Below, in pieces: positions 1 through 7,068 of a stretch of DNA of 44,759 nt. Every line of letters begins with the position of its first letter. The stretch's first letter is position 1. The stretch is from a virus: IMG/VR virus record IMGVR_UViG_3300000311_000002, positions 1 to 44,759 of that record. The stretch is one strand, 5' to 3'. The translations under genes were made by a program, and so were the position numbers. The notes beneath the pieces are model-generated. The model did not search any database. It worked only from the letters and a program-made list of their open reading frames with translations, and was not told where the DNA came from.

Positions 1-14
1 GCGGGAGAAGTTTT

Positions 15-236
15 ATGCTGTTAAAAAAATGTGACGCCTGTGGGGAAGAAATCCCAGAAAAAAGTTACTATAATATAACCGTTAGTGTTAACAAACCTTG
101 GCTTCTAGAATATCATTATTTTGATTTATGTAATCAATGTGCTGGAATTAATAAAGATATGGATACTAGTTGTGTGAGTCGGATTATTAGTAAATTTCTT
201 AGAAAAACCTTTAAAGAACGGAATAACAGGGGATAA
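15..236 (+). CDS. small zinc-binding protein, paralogue of next gene
   Basis: The 73-residue protein has a CDAC pair near residue 7 and a CNQC pair near residue 40, which could form a four-cysteine zinc site. The order (CxxCG near the start, a beta-rich stretch, then a second CxxC before a helix) matches the following gene, so the two look like tandem duplicates. A GGGAGAAG ribosome site lies just upstream of the ATG. The rest is a basic C-terminal helix. The family is not recognised and the function is unknown; a nucleic-acid-binding or regulatory role is only a guess. Confidence 0.7.
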   Translation: MLLKKCDACGEEIPEKSYYNITVSVNKPWLLEYHYFDLCNQCAGINKDMDTSCVSRIISKFLRKTFKERNNRG

Positions 237-239
237 ATT

Positions 240-518
240 ATGGCTTTTTTGTACAGATGTGATAATTGCGGTAAGGAAACAGGTCCTGATAACCACGTAA
301 TGATAACTATACGTTCCGGTGGTGCTTATACAGTTGGTCAGTTTAATTTAGATTTTTGTACTGAATGTTTTGGGTTGAAAATAGATAGTGGGGTTGACCT
401 TGAGGAGGTTAAAAAGGATACTTTATCTATTTTAAAGCTCATGATTAATAAGGCGTTAAAAGAAGATATTTTTAAGAGTACAGTAGTTGTAGAGGGTGTA
501 AATGAGGAACTTTTATAA
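240..518 (+). CDS. small zinc-binding protein, paralogue of previous gene
   Basis: The 92-residue protein has CDNCG near residue 7 and CTEC near residue 40, spaced as in the upstream gene, followed by a longer helical tail. It starts three bases after the upstream stop and overlaps the next gene by 17 bases, so the three genes are likely cotranslated. The pairs suggest one bound zinc ion. Function is unknown. Confidence 0.7.
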   Translation: MAFLYRCDNCGKETGPDNHVMITIRSGGAYTVGQFNLDFCTECFGLKIDSGVDLEEVKKDTLSILKLMINKALKEDIFKSTVVVEGVNEELL

Positions 519-828
519 AACTGACGACTTTAATGTTGGGCAATTAAACATCCGTTCTTTTCGTGCTGAATTAGACATTAGTGATGGGGATTATTATGAT
601 TTATTAGTCTTTGGGCCTATTAAAGGGGTATTCACCCACCCAAGTTTAGGATCGGTTGAAAATGGATATATTATTTCATATCGAGGGGTTAATTATGCCT
701 TTCAACCTGAGGGGTTTTTGTCTTACGATTATGTTATGGAAAAGCTAGGTGTCTATGATATAGATGTTGGGCAATGCTTAACTGATATGATACGTAAAAT
801 TATTGGGAGAGAGACTAATGCTTTCTAA
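502..828 (+). CDS. hypothetical protein, 108 aa
   Basis: The protein looks globular and mostly beta, with no membrane segment and no motif that I recognise. Its ATG lies inside the 3' end of the previous gene and its stop overlaps the start of the HD-domain gene, which supports a real gene in a tight operon. Function is unknown. Confidence 0.65.
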   Translation: MRNFYKTDDFNVGQLNIRSFRAELDISDGDYYDLLVFGPIKGVFTHPSLGSVENGYIISYRGVNYAFQPEGFLSYDYVMEKLGVYDIDVGQCLTDMIRKIIGRETNAF

Positions 829-1399
829 TTTCAATAGTTTGCTTTATTTAACTAAAGCTTACACAGATCGGAGAAGAAGATTTCATAATCTTGGACATAT
901 ACAGGATATGCTTACTAATTCCGATAGTTTGGACCTTCGAGATCACAAAATTATGGCTATCTGGTGGCACGATGCCGTATATATACCGGGTAGAGAGGAT
1001 AATGAAATCAAAAGTGCTCTGTTGGCGGCTGAATATTTAGCTAGAGAAGGGGTTGATACTTATACTATATCTCTAGTTACTCAAACTATCCTTGATACAA
1101 AGGATCATGTTGCGACGAATACAGAGAGCGAGTTAGTATTAGACTTAGATCTTAGGGTGTTGGGGTTAGAGAGTTATTATCAATATTTAGATATTTACGT
1201 AAACAGGGTTAGAGAGGAATTTTCATATTTAACTGATTCTTCTTGGTGTTTAGGTAGAACCGAATTTATAAAGAGAATGTTAGGAAGACCTTATATTTAT
1301 TATACTAAAGAATTCAGAGATAGGTATGAGGTAAATGCTCGTAATAACTTGAGTAAGGAATTGGCTTCTTGGAAATTAGGTTTAGGAATTGAAGGTTAA
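818..1399 (+). CDS. HD-superfamily metal-dependent phosphohydrolase (COG4339-like)
   Basis: The 193-residue protein contains H23xxxH27 in RFHNLGHI and the H51-D52 pair in WWHDAVY, followed by PGREDNE. This is the order seen in the predicted HD phosphohydrolases of COG4339 (RHYHNLxHI, then FHDxVYxP, then DNE). An acidic LDLDLRVLG stretch further on fits the last metal-ligand region. Such enzymes hydrolyse phosphoester or nucleotide substrates; the substrate here is unknown. I chose the ATG preceded by GGGAGAGA rather than an upstream TTG in the same frame. The stop shares its last base with the start of the next gene. Lying next to a cREC-like gene fits a role in nucleotide or RNA metabolism, which is inference. 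Confidence 0.75.
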   Translation: MLSNFNSLLYLTKAYTDRRRRFHNLGHIQDMLTNSDSLDLRDHKIMAIWWHDAVYIPGREDNEIKSALLAAEYLAREGVDTYTISLVTQTILDTKDHVATNTESELVLDLDLRVLGLESYYQYLDIYVNRVREEFSYLTDSSWCLGRTEFIKRMLGRPYIYYTKEFRDRYEVNARNNLSKELASWKLGLGIEG

Positions 1400-1779
1400 T
1401 GAAAAATTTTTCGGAAAAAAGATTTTTATTTTTAGATGATTCTGAAGAAAGACAAAAATTGGTTAGGTCTACCTATCCTTTTGTTACTGGTGTAAGGACA
1501 GCCGAAGAGTGCATAAAGAAATTGAATAGGGATTGGGATTTAGTTTCTTTAGATCATGACCTTGGTGGAAGAGTTTATGTTCCGTCCGAAGATACAAATA
1601 CTGGGATGGAAGTAGTCAGGTATTTGGAAAAATCGAATTCAGATAAATACGGGGTATTAAAAAGAATAATTGTTCATACTCTCAATAGTCCTGCTGGTAT
1701 TGAAATGGTTAATAGACTTGAATCATTAGGTTTCGATGTTATTTACCATCCATTTTTGGAGTGGGGCTTATCTAGGTAG
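1399..1779 (+). CDS. cyclic-phosphate processing receiver-like domain protein (cREC-like)
   Basis: The 126-residue protein has a receiver-like fold pattern: FLFLDDSEER (D13, D14), a TAEECIKKL helix, LVSLDHDLGG (D52, H53, D54), and IIVHTLNSPAG before MVNRLESLGF. The LDHDLG core and the HTxN strand match the cREC family described as cyclic-phosphate processing receiver domains, which differ from two-component receivers by the added histidines. The family is predicted to act on cyclic phosphates at RNA ends or in nucleotides. It is translationally coupled to the HD phosphohydrolase gene. The assignment rests on motif recall only. Confidence 0.7.
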   Translation: MKNFSEKRFLFLDDSEERQKLVRSTYPFVTGVRTAEECIKKLNRDWDLVSLDHDLGGRVYVPSEDTNTGMEVVRYLEKSNSDKYGVLKRIIVHTLNSPAGIEMVNRLESLGFDVIYHPFLEWGLSR

Positions 1780-1782
1780 AAT

Positions 1783-2082
1783 ATGAAAACCGAGGTTAAA
1801 GTATATATTGAAAACCTAGGTTATGATGGGACATGGGTTACTTTAGAAGACGTTTCTAAAGGACTGTCCGGGAGTGGTCGTACATTTGATTCTGCTGTTC
1901 TTGACTTGTGTTCCTCGATAGGTAGAGAGGAATTTGAAAGATCCCTTAAAAAAACCTGTACCCGTAGGAAAAGAGAAACTCCTAGGAAAGGGTGGTTGGA
2001 AAGACAAGCTAAGAGTATAAAAAAAGAAATAGATAGTTGGCCTGATTCAGTTAAAAGGGATTTTGGGGTCCCTTTAAAATAG
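1783..2082 (+). CDS. hypothetical basic protein, 99 aa
   Basis: This is a soluble protein with a beta-rich first half and a Lys/Arg-rich second half (KKTCTRRKRETPRKGWLER). The charged tail could contact nucleic acid. It starts three bases after the cREC-like gene. An antisense frame is open over the same stretch but has no support. The family is not recognised. Confidence 0.6.
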   Translation: MKTEVKVYIENLGYDGTWVTLEDVSKGLSGSGRTFDSAVLDLCSSIGREEFERSLKKTCTRRKRETPRKGWLERQAKSIKKEIDSWPDSVKRDFGVPLK

Positions 2083-2091
2083 GTAATAAAG

Positions 2092-2169
2092 ATGTTTATA
2101 AAAATGGTTATAATATTGGTTATATTATACATATTTGTAGATATACTTAATAATAGGTATAGACCATGA
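2092..2169 (+). CDS. 25-aa single-pass membrane peptide
   Basis: A short open frame encodes an almost entirely hydrophobic helix (IKMVIILVILYIFVDIL) followed by a charged end (NNRYRP). Its TGA overlaps the ATG of the next small membrane frame in an ATGA junction, the coupling used elsewhere in this operon. The ribosome site is weak (AGGTAATAAAG). No family can be assigned at this length. Confidence 0.45.
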   Translation: MFIKMVIILVILYIFVDILNNRYRP

Positions 2170-2279
2170 GTGAAAGAGAAAAAATAAATTTAGTTTTTGC
2201 TATTTTAGGTGGGTTTTGGGTTATATTTATATCAACCATATTTATATGTGCATACTTGGGATTATTAGGAAATGGATGA
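2166..2279 (+). CDS. 37-aa single-pass membrane protein
   Basis: A short charged N-terminus (MSEREK) precedes a long hydrophobic helix rich in Phe, Ile and Leu, ending in GLLGNG. It overlaps the previous mini-gene by four bases and the next gene by eight bases, as expected for translationally coupled phage genes. It could be a small inner-membrane effector or lysis accessory protein, but there is no direct evidence. Confidence 0.5.
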   Translation: MSEREKINLVFAILGGFWVIFISTIFICAYLGLLGNG

Positions 2280-2505
2280 GAAAATATCAAAACCTCCTTG
2301 GAATAAGGATCAATTAGATAGTATTAAAGGTTACCAAAAATCTACTTCTTGGCATCCCTTTACCTGTGAGACGCATGGAAATGAAGGTGTGCTGGAGCCT
2401 ACAACTGATTTTATGGGGTGTCCTTTGTGTGGGTATAAAGAATTTTGGTGTCATGATTTTATGTCGAATTGGGGGTGGAAGAAATCGTCAACAAAAAAGA
2501 TCTAA
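2272..2505 (+). CDS. small zinc-binding protein, 77 aa
   Basis: The protein contains CETHG, CPLCG and a following WCHDF, giving a Cys/His set that could bind zinc. The N-terminus is basic and proline-rich. It is coupled to the small membrane gene upstream. Function is unknown; the sequence resembles other short zinc-ribbon proteins common in large phages. Confidence 0.6.
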   Translation: MDEKISKPPWNKDQLDSIKGYQKSTSWHPFTCETHGNEGVLEPTTDFMGCPLCGYKEFWCHDFMSNWGWKKSSTKKI

Positions 2506-2574
2506 CGTTGTAGAGGAAATGTAGGTATTCAAATTATTGGATGTTTTTTTGTTTAAACACTAAAGGAGTTTTAA

Positions 2575-2844
2575 ATGGATTATAGAGTTACTATTGGTGG
2601 TGAAAATGGCACGGTTTATTCATATGTAGTTAATGATGGGGATTTAACTATTGGCGATTGGGTGACCCCTTTTGATTCAGAAGCTGGGGAATTTATAGCT
2701 TCTCTTTATACTTCGAACAGTATACCACAAATATTTTTAAGTGAAAAAGTTACCATGCTCACCATTGAAGAAAATATGGACGAATTTTTAGACATAGATG
2801 ATGATTATGAAGACGAAGAAGATGACGAAGGCGAAGAAAATTAG
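2575..2844 (+). CDS. hypothetical protein with acidic tail, 89 aa
   Basis: A beta-rich body is followed by a strongly acidic C-terminus (about 17 of the last 20 residues are Asp or Glu). TAAAGGAG gives a good ribosome site. Acidic tails of this type occur in DNA mimics and in proteins that bind basic partners, but nothing here shows which. The 69 bases upstream hold no gene. Confidence 0.65.
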   Translation: MDYRVTIGGENGTVYSYVVNDGDLTIGDWVTPFDSEAGEFIASLYTSNSIPQIFLSEKVTMLTIEENMDEFLDIDDDYEDEEDDEGEEN

Positions 2845-2856
2845 TGGGGTAACAAA

Positions 2857-3141
2857 ATGGACAGTGTTTTAACTAAAGGGTTGAAACTTACTGGAAAAGT
2901 AAGGGTTTTAATTGACAAAGGAGCGGAAGTTATTCGTACAGTACCTGCGTCAATTAGTAATTTACCAGATAACAAAGTATTAGTTTGTGTTGTACTAAAT
3001 TTTAACCCTTTTTCAGAAACAGCCTTCGTAATTCGTGACCAAAAAGAACTTAATAAATTTTCTATTGTTAATTTATCTAACCCACAACCAAAGACCTGGT
3101 TATTGATTGATAAAAAAGTCGTCAAAGAGTTTGAGGAGTAG
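2857..3141 (+). CDS. hypothetical protein, 94 aa
   Basis: A soluble beta-rich protein with no cysteine motif or membrane segment. It sits between two short genes in the same direction, with a GTGGGG-type upstream sequence. The opposite strand is also open here, but that frame has no ribosome site and runs against the operon. Function is unknown. Confidence 0.6.
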   Translation: MDSVLTKGLKLTGKVRVLIDKGAEVIRTVPASISNLPDNKVLVCVVLNFNPFSETAFVIRDQKELNKFSIVNLSNPQPKTWLLIDKKVVKEFEE

Positions 3142-3142
3142 A

Positions 3143-3349
3143 ATGAAGAATAAAGATATTAGAGTCGGTGACTGGGTTAGGTTTATGCGTAACGGGTTAC
3201 TTGTACTATCTGAAGTTGAATACGTTAAGAAGGATAGGCTTTCTTATATTTATGGCATGGATATAATAACCACCAATGGTAGTGTGCCAGAAAAAGATAT
3301 TCTTGAAATAAGAAGAGAAAAAGTTTTTATGGAGGAAGAAAATGACTAA
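3143..3349 (+). CDS. hypothetical protein, 68 aa (KOW/SH3-like)
   Basis: The start with RVGDWVRFMRNGLL looks like a small beta-barrel in which GDxV opens the first strand, as in KOW or SH3-like folds. I chose the ATG preceded by GAGGAG, because an upstream in-frame ATG lies deep inside the previous gene. The stop overlaps the next ATG by eight bases. The fold is an inference. Confidence 0.6.
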   Translation: MKNKDIRVGDWVRFMRNGLLVLSEVEYVKKDRLSYIYGMDIITTNGSVPEKDILEIRREKVFMEEEND

Positions 3350-3812
3350 AATTAAGATTTCAAAGGCACTAAAACTTAAGAATAGGTTATCTGAGAAGAT
3401 TTCAAAGTTTGGTACGGATATTATTATGTTCAATTCAACCCCCAAAGCTGACACTACTAGAGAAGTGGTAGTAGATGATTTAATGAAAGAAAGGGATTTG
3501 GCTGTTGACCAATTAGTAGAATTGAAAAGTAAAATTACAGAGGCTAATGTTAATGGCGGGGTTCAAGCGGTTATCTACAGATTGGCCGAGCTGAAGGGTA
3601 AAGTTTCTTTCATTTCAGGAATAAACACCTTTAGGGGGCTGAAGGTACCAGAGTTCTATAATACCCCTCCAATTGAGTATGACTCCATGGTAACTAAACC
3701 AGAAATTGACAAGATGATTGTTAATTTAGAAAAAGAAATCGACTTAATTCAAGAGAAATTGGATACTTTTAATTATACGAATGAGATAGAAGTATCTTTT
3801 GATATTGATTAA
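3342..3812 (+). CDS. coiled-coil protein resembling the DIP1984 family
   Basis: The 156-residue protein is mostly helical: KISKALKLKNRLSEKISK, then a middle helix with ITEANVN and LAELKGKVSFI, and a last helix ending EIDLIQEKLDTFN. The order resembles DIP1984-family proteins (an alpha-helical pair, an INxTN-like turn, a closing LDxxIQxxN helix). The function of that family is not established. Seen directly: long amphipathic helices and no membrane segment. The family link is from memory and moderate. Confidence 0.55.
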   Translation: MTKIKISKALKLKNRLSEKISKFGTDIIMFNSTPKADTTREVVVDDLMKERDLAVDQLVELKSKITEANVNGGVQAVIYRLAELKGKVSFISGINTFRGLKVPEFYNTPPIEYDSMVTKPEIDKMIVNLEKEIDLIQEKLDTFNYTNEIEVSFDID

Positions 3813-3822
3813 GGAGCAAAAA

Positions 3823-4650
3823 ATGCTAAGTCAAAAAATGGGTTGGATAAGAGACTTACCGGATTTTAGAGATTATGCTGGCAACCAAGAAGGTAAATTG
3901 GCTGCGTCAGGTAGTATTGTACCAACAGTGCTACCCAGTTCTGTAGATCTAAGAAAGTGGTGTTCACCAGTAGAAAATCAACAGTCTTTATCAAGTTGTA
4001 CCGCTCATGCGGGGGTGGCAGTTATTGAGTATTATCACAATAGGATTTTTAAACGTAACTTTGAGGGTTCAAGGTTATTCTTATATAAAGCCACAAGAAA
4101 TTTACTAGGCTCTGTGACTGATGACGGGGCCTATTTAAGGACTACGATGAAGGCTATGGTAGCTTTTGGTGTATGCCCGGAGAAATACTGGCCTTACAAC
4201 GTGTCAAAATGGAACGACGAACCATCAGCTTTTTGTTATTCATTAGCCCAGGACTATCAGGCTATCCAATATTTTAGACACGATATGCCCGGAGTACAAC
4301 CTGCTGACGTGCTTTTAGGGATTAAAAAGTACCTAAATGCTGGCGTGCCTACAATGTTTGGTTTTACTGTTTACTCTTCAATAAATACTGCGGAGCATTC
4401 TGGTGTTATTAGGTTTCCTTCCTCTTCCGACCGTGTAGAAGGTGGCCACGCAATAGCTGCTTTTGGATATGATGATAATATGGTTATTGATAAGTGTAGA
4501 GGAGCTTTAATAATTAAGAATTCCTGGGGTTCATCCTGGGGGGATAATGGATATGGATATTTACCATATGATTATATTCTTCAGGGGTTAGCTGCGGATT
4601 TTTGGTCTTTGGTCAGAGCGGAGACGATATCACCAATTTTTGATAATTAA
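3823..4650 (+). CDS. papain-like cysteine peptidase (family C1)
   Basis: The 275-residue protein has the papain signature in order: oxyanion Gln in ENQQSLSSC, catalytic C59, catalytic H209 in EGGHAIAAFGYDD, and N233 in IIKNSWGSSWGDNGYGYLP. The short N-terminus (WIRDLPDFRDY) is typical of bacterial and viral C1 peptidases without a long propeptide. No signal peptide is seen, so it probably acts in the infected cell or is carried in the virion. I chose the ATG preceded by AAGGAG; a TTG further up lies within the previous gene. A probable structured RNA follows immediately. The biological target is unknown. Confidence 0.88.
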   Translation: MLSQKMGWIRDLPDFRDYAGNQEGKLAASGSIVPTVLPSSVDLRKWCSPVENQQSLSSCTAHAGVAVIEYYHNRIFKRNFEGSRLFLYKATRNLLGSVTDDGAYLRTTMKAMVAFGVCPEKYWPYNVSKWNDEPSAFCYSLAQDYQAIQYFRHDMPGVQPADVLLGIKKYLNAGVPTMFGFTVYSSINTAEHSGVIRFPSSSDRVEGGHAIAAFGYDDNMVIDKCRGALIIKNSWGSSWGDNGYGYLPYDYILQGLAADFWSLVRAETISPIFDN

Positions 4651-4659
4651 TTAAACTTG

Positions 4660-4837
4660 TGGGGTAGGCTGACGAAGTGTTGGTAACTACACTGGTTATT
4701 TTCGATTCTGAACTTGAAAGTCAAAATTTAAAGTTTAAGAATTTAACACTTAACTATTAAGGTTTAAGACTTAAGTTTATCAATGCTTCGGGCAATACAG
4801 TTTATTTTTATAGAAACTGTATTGCTAACCTACCCCA
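4660..4837 (+). ncRNA. structured RNA candidate (multi-branch leader or small RNA)
   Basis: No gene fits this gap. The ends pair perfectly over nine bases (TGGGGTAGG at 4660-4668 with CCTACCCCA at 4829-4837). Inside is a perfect 12-bp hairpin (GCAATACAGTTT at 4792-4803 with AAACTGTATTGC at 4814-4825, 10-base loop). Further inside are a short AGTGT/ACACT hairpin near 4676-4693 and partly complementary TTTAAG/CTTAA segments. A closed outer helix with internal arms is the layout of a riboswitch or regulatory RNA. The outer helix ends ten bases before the next ATG, which has no visible ribosome site, so translational control is possible. No known class is recognised. Confidence 0.55.
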
Positions 4838-4847
4838 TTTATTTAAT

Positions 4848-5063
4848 ATGAATATAAAAAATATTAGACTAGCTTTAGTGGAGGCAAAGAAGTTTATTTC
4901 TATTGCTAGCGATGTTATTATAGATGAGAACTCTAAGAGAAAAGATTCTGATAATGAAAATTTTGAAACTTACTATTTAAGTGGTAGTAAGCTGACTGGA
5001 GCTTGTAGGCGTGCTAGTATGGATTTAACTAGGGCGCTAGCAAACATGCGTAAAAATGGTTAA
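4848..5063 (+). CDS. hypothetical helical protein, 71 aa
   Basis: A mainly helical, charged protein with no recognised motif. The ATG follows the closing strand of the structured RNA by ten bases and no purine-rich ribosome site is visible, which is unusual among the neighbours. The stop overlaps the ATG of the secreted propeller gene, so control of this gene would also affect the propeller gene. Function is unknown. Confidence 0.6.
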   Translation: MNIKNIRLALVEAKKFISIASDVIIDENSKRKDSDNENFETYYLSGSKLTGACRRASMDLTRALANMRKNG

Positions 5064-6744
5064 GAAATATACAATTGTATTGTACTTTATCTTTTTTCCT
5101 GTTTTTGCCGTTGGTGAAGATTGGCCGCAGTATAGAAGAGACGAAGCTCATACTAGTTGGTCGCCAATTACCGTGTACCCACCCTTTGAAAGAGTAGCTA
5201 CTATAAAAGTAGACGGGCTAACTAACAATAAGCAGGCTGATGTGATTGTTTCTAAAGGGAATTGGGTAAGTGTACTTGGTGCTCTTGCTGGTGGGTTACC
5301 GGGGCAGGCACACTCTTCGACAAGGACGATTTATGAAATAAATAGAACTACATTAAAACCTAGGAAAGATCAACCCTATCCATTTAGTGATCCTTTATTA
5401 ATTGAAACGTCTACAGGTACTTGGCCATTTATGTATTCAGAACGATGGGGGTATTTATTTGAAAGTGGATTTTTAAATTTTTATGGCTCCACCGTGGTAA
5501 AAAGGTATAGTTTTGACATTTATGGTATTGTTGTTGGGAGAGATTTCCCTAAAGGGAACCCAAATTATGATGTTTGGCAGCTATCATGGGAAGAGTGGCA
5601 TGTACCATCAAAAATGTGGAGTAAAACCGAAAAGGATATATTTTGGGGCTGGATGCGTGGTGTTCCAACCAGTGGGCCTAACAATAGACCAGAGGGATAC
5701 ACTATTATAGCTGATGGAGTTTTTATTGATAATTATTTAGTTACTAATACTGTTGTTTCAGTGGGGCATCCAGAGAAATGGGATAGACTTAACGAACCCC
5801 CGCCCCCAGGTACATGTGGTCCTGCTGTTTGGGAACTATACTCAGGTAAACCCCCAATATCAGAAATATGTGGTCAATATGGGATGTTATCAATTGATAA
5901 GAAAAACAACCGACTGTGGACTACAAGGCAGGATTGGAGATACCCAAATGAAGAGGTATATGACCAGTTTCGTGGGGGGCAAAGAAGGCCAGGAACTTCC
6001 GATGCTTTATTAGCTTTTTCTTTACCTGATTTAAGATTAGATATAATTAAAGATGGCTATAATTTAACTTCAGATATGCAAGAAGCCCCATTAATAATTG
6101 GCAATAAAATTATTTGGCTAGCAAAGCGTGGTGGGGAGGGGGTTATAGTAGCATTTGATTCTTTAACTGGAGAGGAACTTTGGGAGACAAAAGTTAACCC
6201 GTGGGTAAAAAAACAGGATTGTTCCTATTATAGGCAGGGTTATACGACCAGCCTAGCTGCTTCCGGGGACACTTTGGTTCATGCTGGTAATGGAATAGAC
6301 TTTATTAATTCTAATACTGGAGAGATTGTGCAGCATTTTAATGAAATTAATAATAATCAGGAATCTAAGTATTTTAATCCGATATTTATTGACGGAGAAC
6401 TTTGGGTATTGAGATGTTATGGAAATATTTTAAATAGCTATTTTGTTGGGAATGACCCGTTGCCTAGTAATATTGAAATACCTGATGGGTGGGTTCTTAG
6501 GGTATTTTCAAACTCTTGGTTTGCCCTAAAGTATGACGGTGAAGCTCCCCCATTGTTAAAGTCTCCTAAACAGCACTCAGGGTTTAACTGTGGGGGATAT
6601 CAAGTTGAAGTATTCAAACCCAAATTTATCTCTCAACCAGAAGTTAGCCCTACTATTGTTGAACCGACTAAAATTCCTGTAAATATTGATGGTTTTATTA
6701 AGAACAAATTAAATCCTATTAGTGGGGTGGTAATATATTATTAG
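5056..6744 (+). CDS. secreted PQQ-like beta-propeller protein
   Basis: The 562-residue protein starts with a Sec-type signal peptide (KK, hydrophobic core, FAVGE) followed at once by DWPQYRRDEAHTSWSP. That is the typical mature N-terminus of PQQ-type propeller proteins (DWPQFRG). Blade-like stretches follow, such as IVAFDSLTGEELWETKV and FINSNTGEIVQHF. Several cysteines fit disulphides in an exported protein. Residues for PQQ cofactor binding were not identified, so it may be a binding scaffold. The C-terminus NIDGFIKNKLNPISGVVIYY resembles the first strands of a carboxypeptidase-regulatory-like domain cut short, and the stop codon shares its last base with the tRNA gene. Exported propellers are unusual in phages. 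Confidence 0.75.
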   Translation: MVKKYTIVLYFIFFPVFAVGEDWPQYRRDEAHTSWSPITVYPPFERVATIKVDGLTNNKQADVIVSKGNWVSVLGALAGGLPGQAHSSTRTIYEINRTTLKPRKDQPYPFSDPLLIETSTGTWPFMYSERWGYLFESGFLNFYGSTVVKRYSFDIYGIVVGRDFPKGNPNYDVWQLSWEEWHVPSKMWSKTEKDIFWGWMRGVPTSGPNNRPEGYTIIADGVFIDNYLVTNTVVSVGHPEKWDRLNEPPPPGTCGPAVWELYSGKPPISEICGQYGMLSIDKKNNRLWTTRQDWRYPNEEVYDQFRGGQRRPGTSDALLAFSLPDLRLDIIKDGYNLTSDMQEAPLIIGNKIIWLAKRGGEGVIVAFDSLTGEELWETKVNPWVKKQDCSYYRQGYTTSLAASGDTLVHAGNGIDFINSNTGEIVQHFNEINNNQESKYFNPIFIDGELWVLRCYGNILNSYFVGNDPLPSNIEIPDGWVLRVFSNSWFALKYDGEAPPLLKSPKQHSGFNCGGYQVEVFKPKFISQPEVSPTIVEPTKIPVNIDGFIKNKLNPISGVVIYY

Positions 6745-6816
6745 CTGGGGTAGCCCAACGGCAGAGGCACCGGACTCAAAATCCGGCAAGTGTGAGTTCG
6801 AATCTCACCCCTAGCA
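6744..6816 (+). tRNA. tRNA-Leu (anticodon CAA), short variable loop
   Basis: A full cloverleaf can be drawn. The acceptor stem GCTGGGG pairs with CCCTAGC (one G-U). The D stem is GCC/GGC, and the anticodon stem CCGGA/TCCGG carries loop CTCAAAA, giving anticodon CAA for codon UUG. The T arm is GTGAG-TTCGAAT-CTCAC. The discriminator is A and no CCA is encoded. The variable region is only about five bases, unlike the long variable arm of standard bacterial tRNA-Leu; short-armed Leu tRNAs are known from phages. The first base is also the last base of the upstream stop codon. Confidence 0.9.
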
Positions 6817-6839
6817 TTGTTAATTTATGGAGGATTTTA

Positions 6840-7037
6840 ATGGAAAATGTTGGCTGGAAGTGCCCAAGTTGTGGGGCTTGTTATGCTCCATGGGTATGGA
6901 AGTGTTCAAATTGTCCTGTAAAACAAAATATTAATGTTAATGGAACTGTTGACATGTGTGATGGGTCTTGTGTTGATAAGACTAACGGTCCTTGCCCGCT
7001 GCATAAGCTTCGTACTAGTGTAGTGGGTATTAGTTAA
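6840..7037 (+). CDS. small double zinc-ribbon-like protein, 65 aa
   Basis: The protein has CPSCGACY and CSNC (a classic zinc ribbon), then CDGSC and CPLH, which could form a second site. GGAGG lies seven bases before the chosen ATG; the same frame extends upstream only into the tRNA gene. Function is unknown. Confidence 0.7.
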   Translation: MENVGWKCPSCGACYAPWVWKCSNCPVKQNINVNGTVDMCDGSCVDKTNGPCPLHKLRTSVVGIS

Positions 7038-7068
7038 TTAATATATTTAATAATTAAGGGGATACCAG

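Noticed and set aside
2841-3125. Antisense frame opposite the 94-residue gene at 2.86 kb
   Set aside because: It has the same length as the sense frame but no ribosome site and is opposite to the operon direction.
5513-6013. Two open frames inside the propeller gene on the same strand
   Set aside because: They are out of frame with a gene that has a signal peptide and propeller motifs, and they have no start signals.
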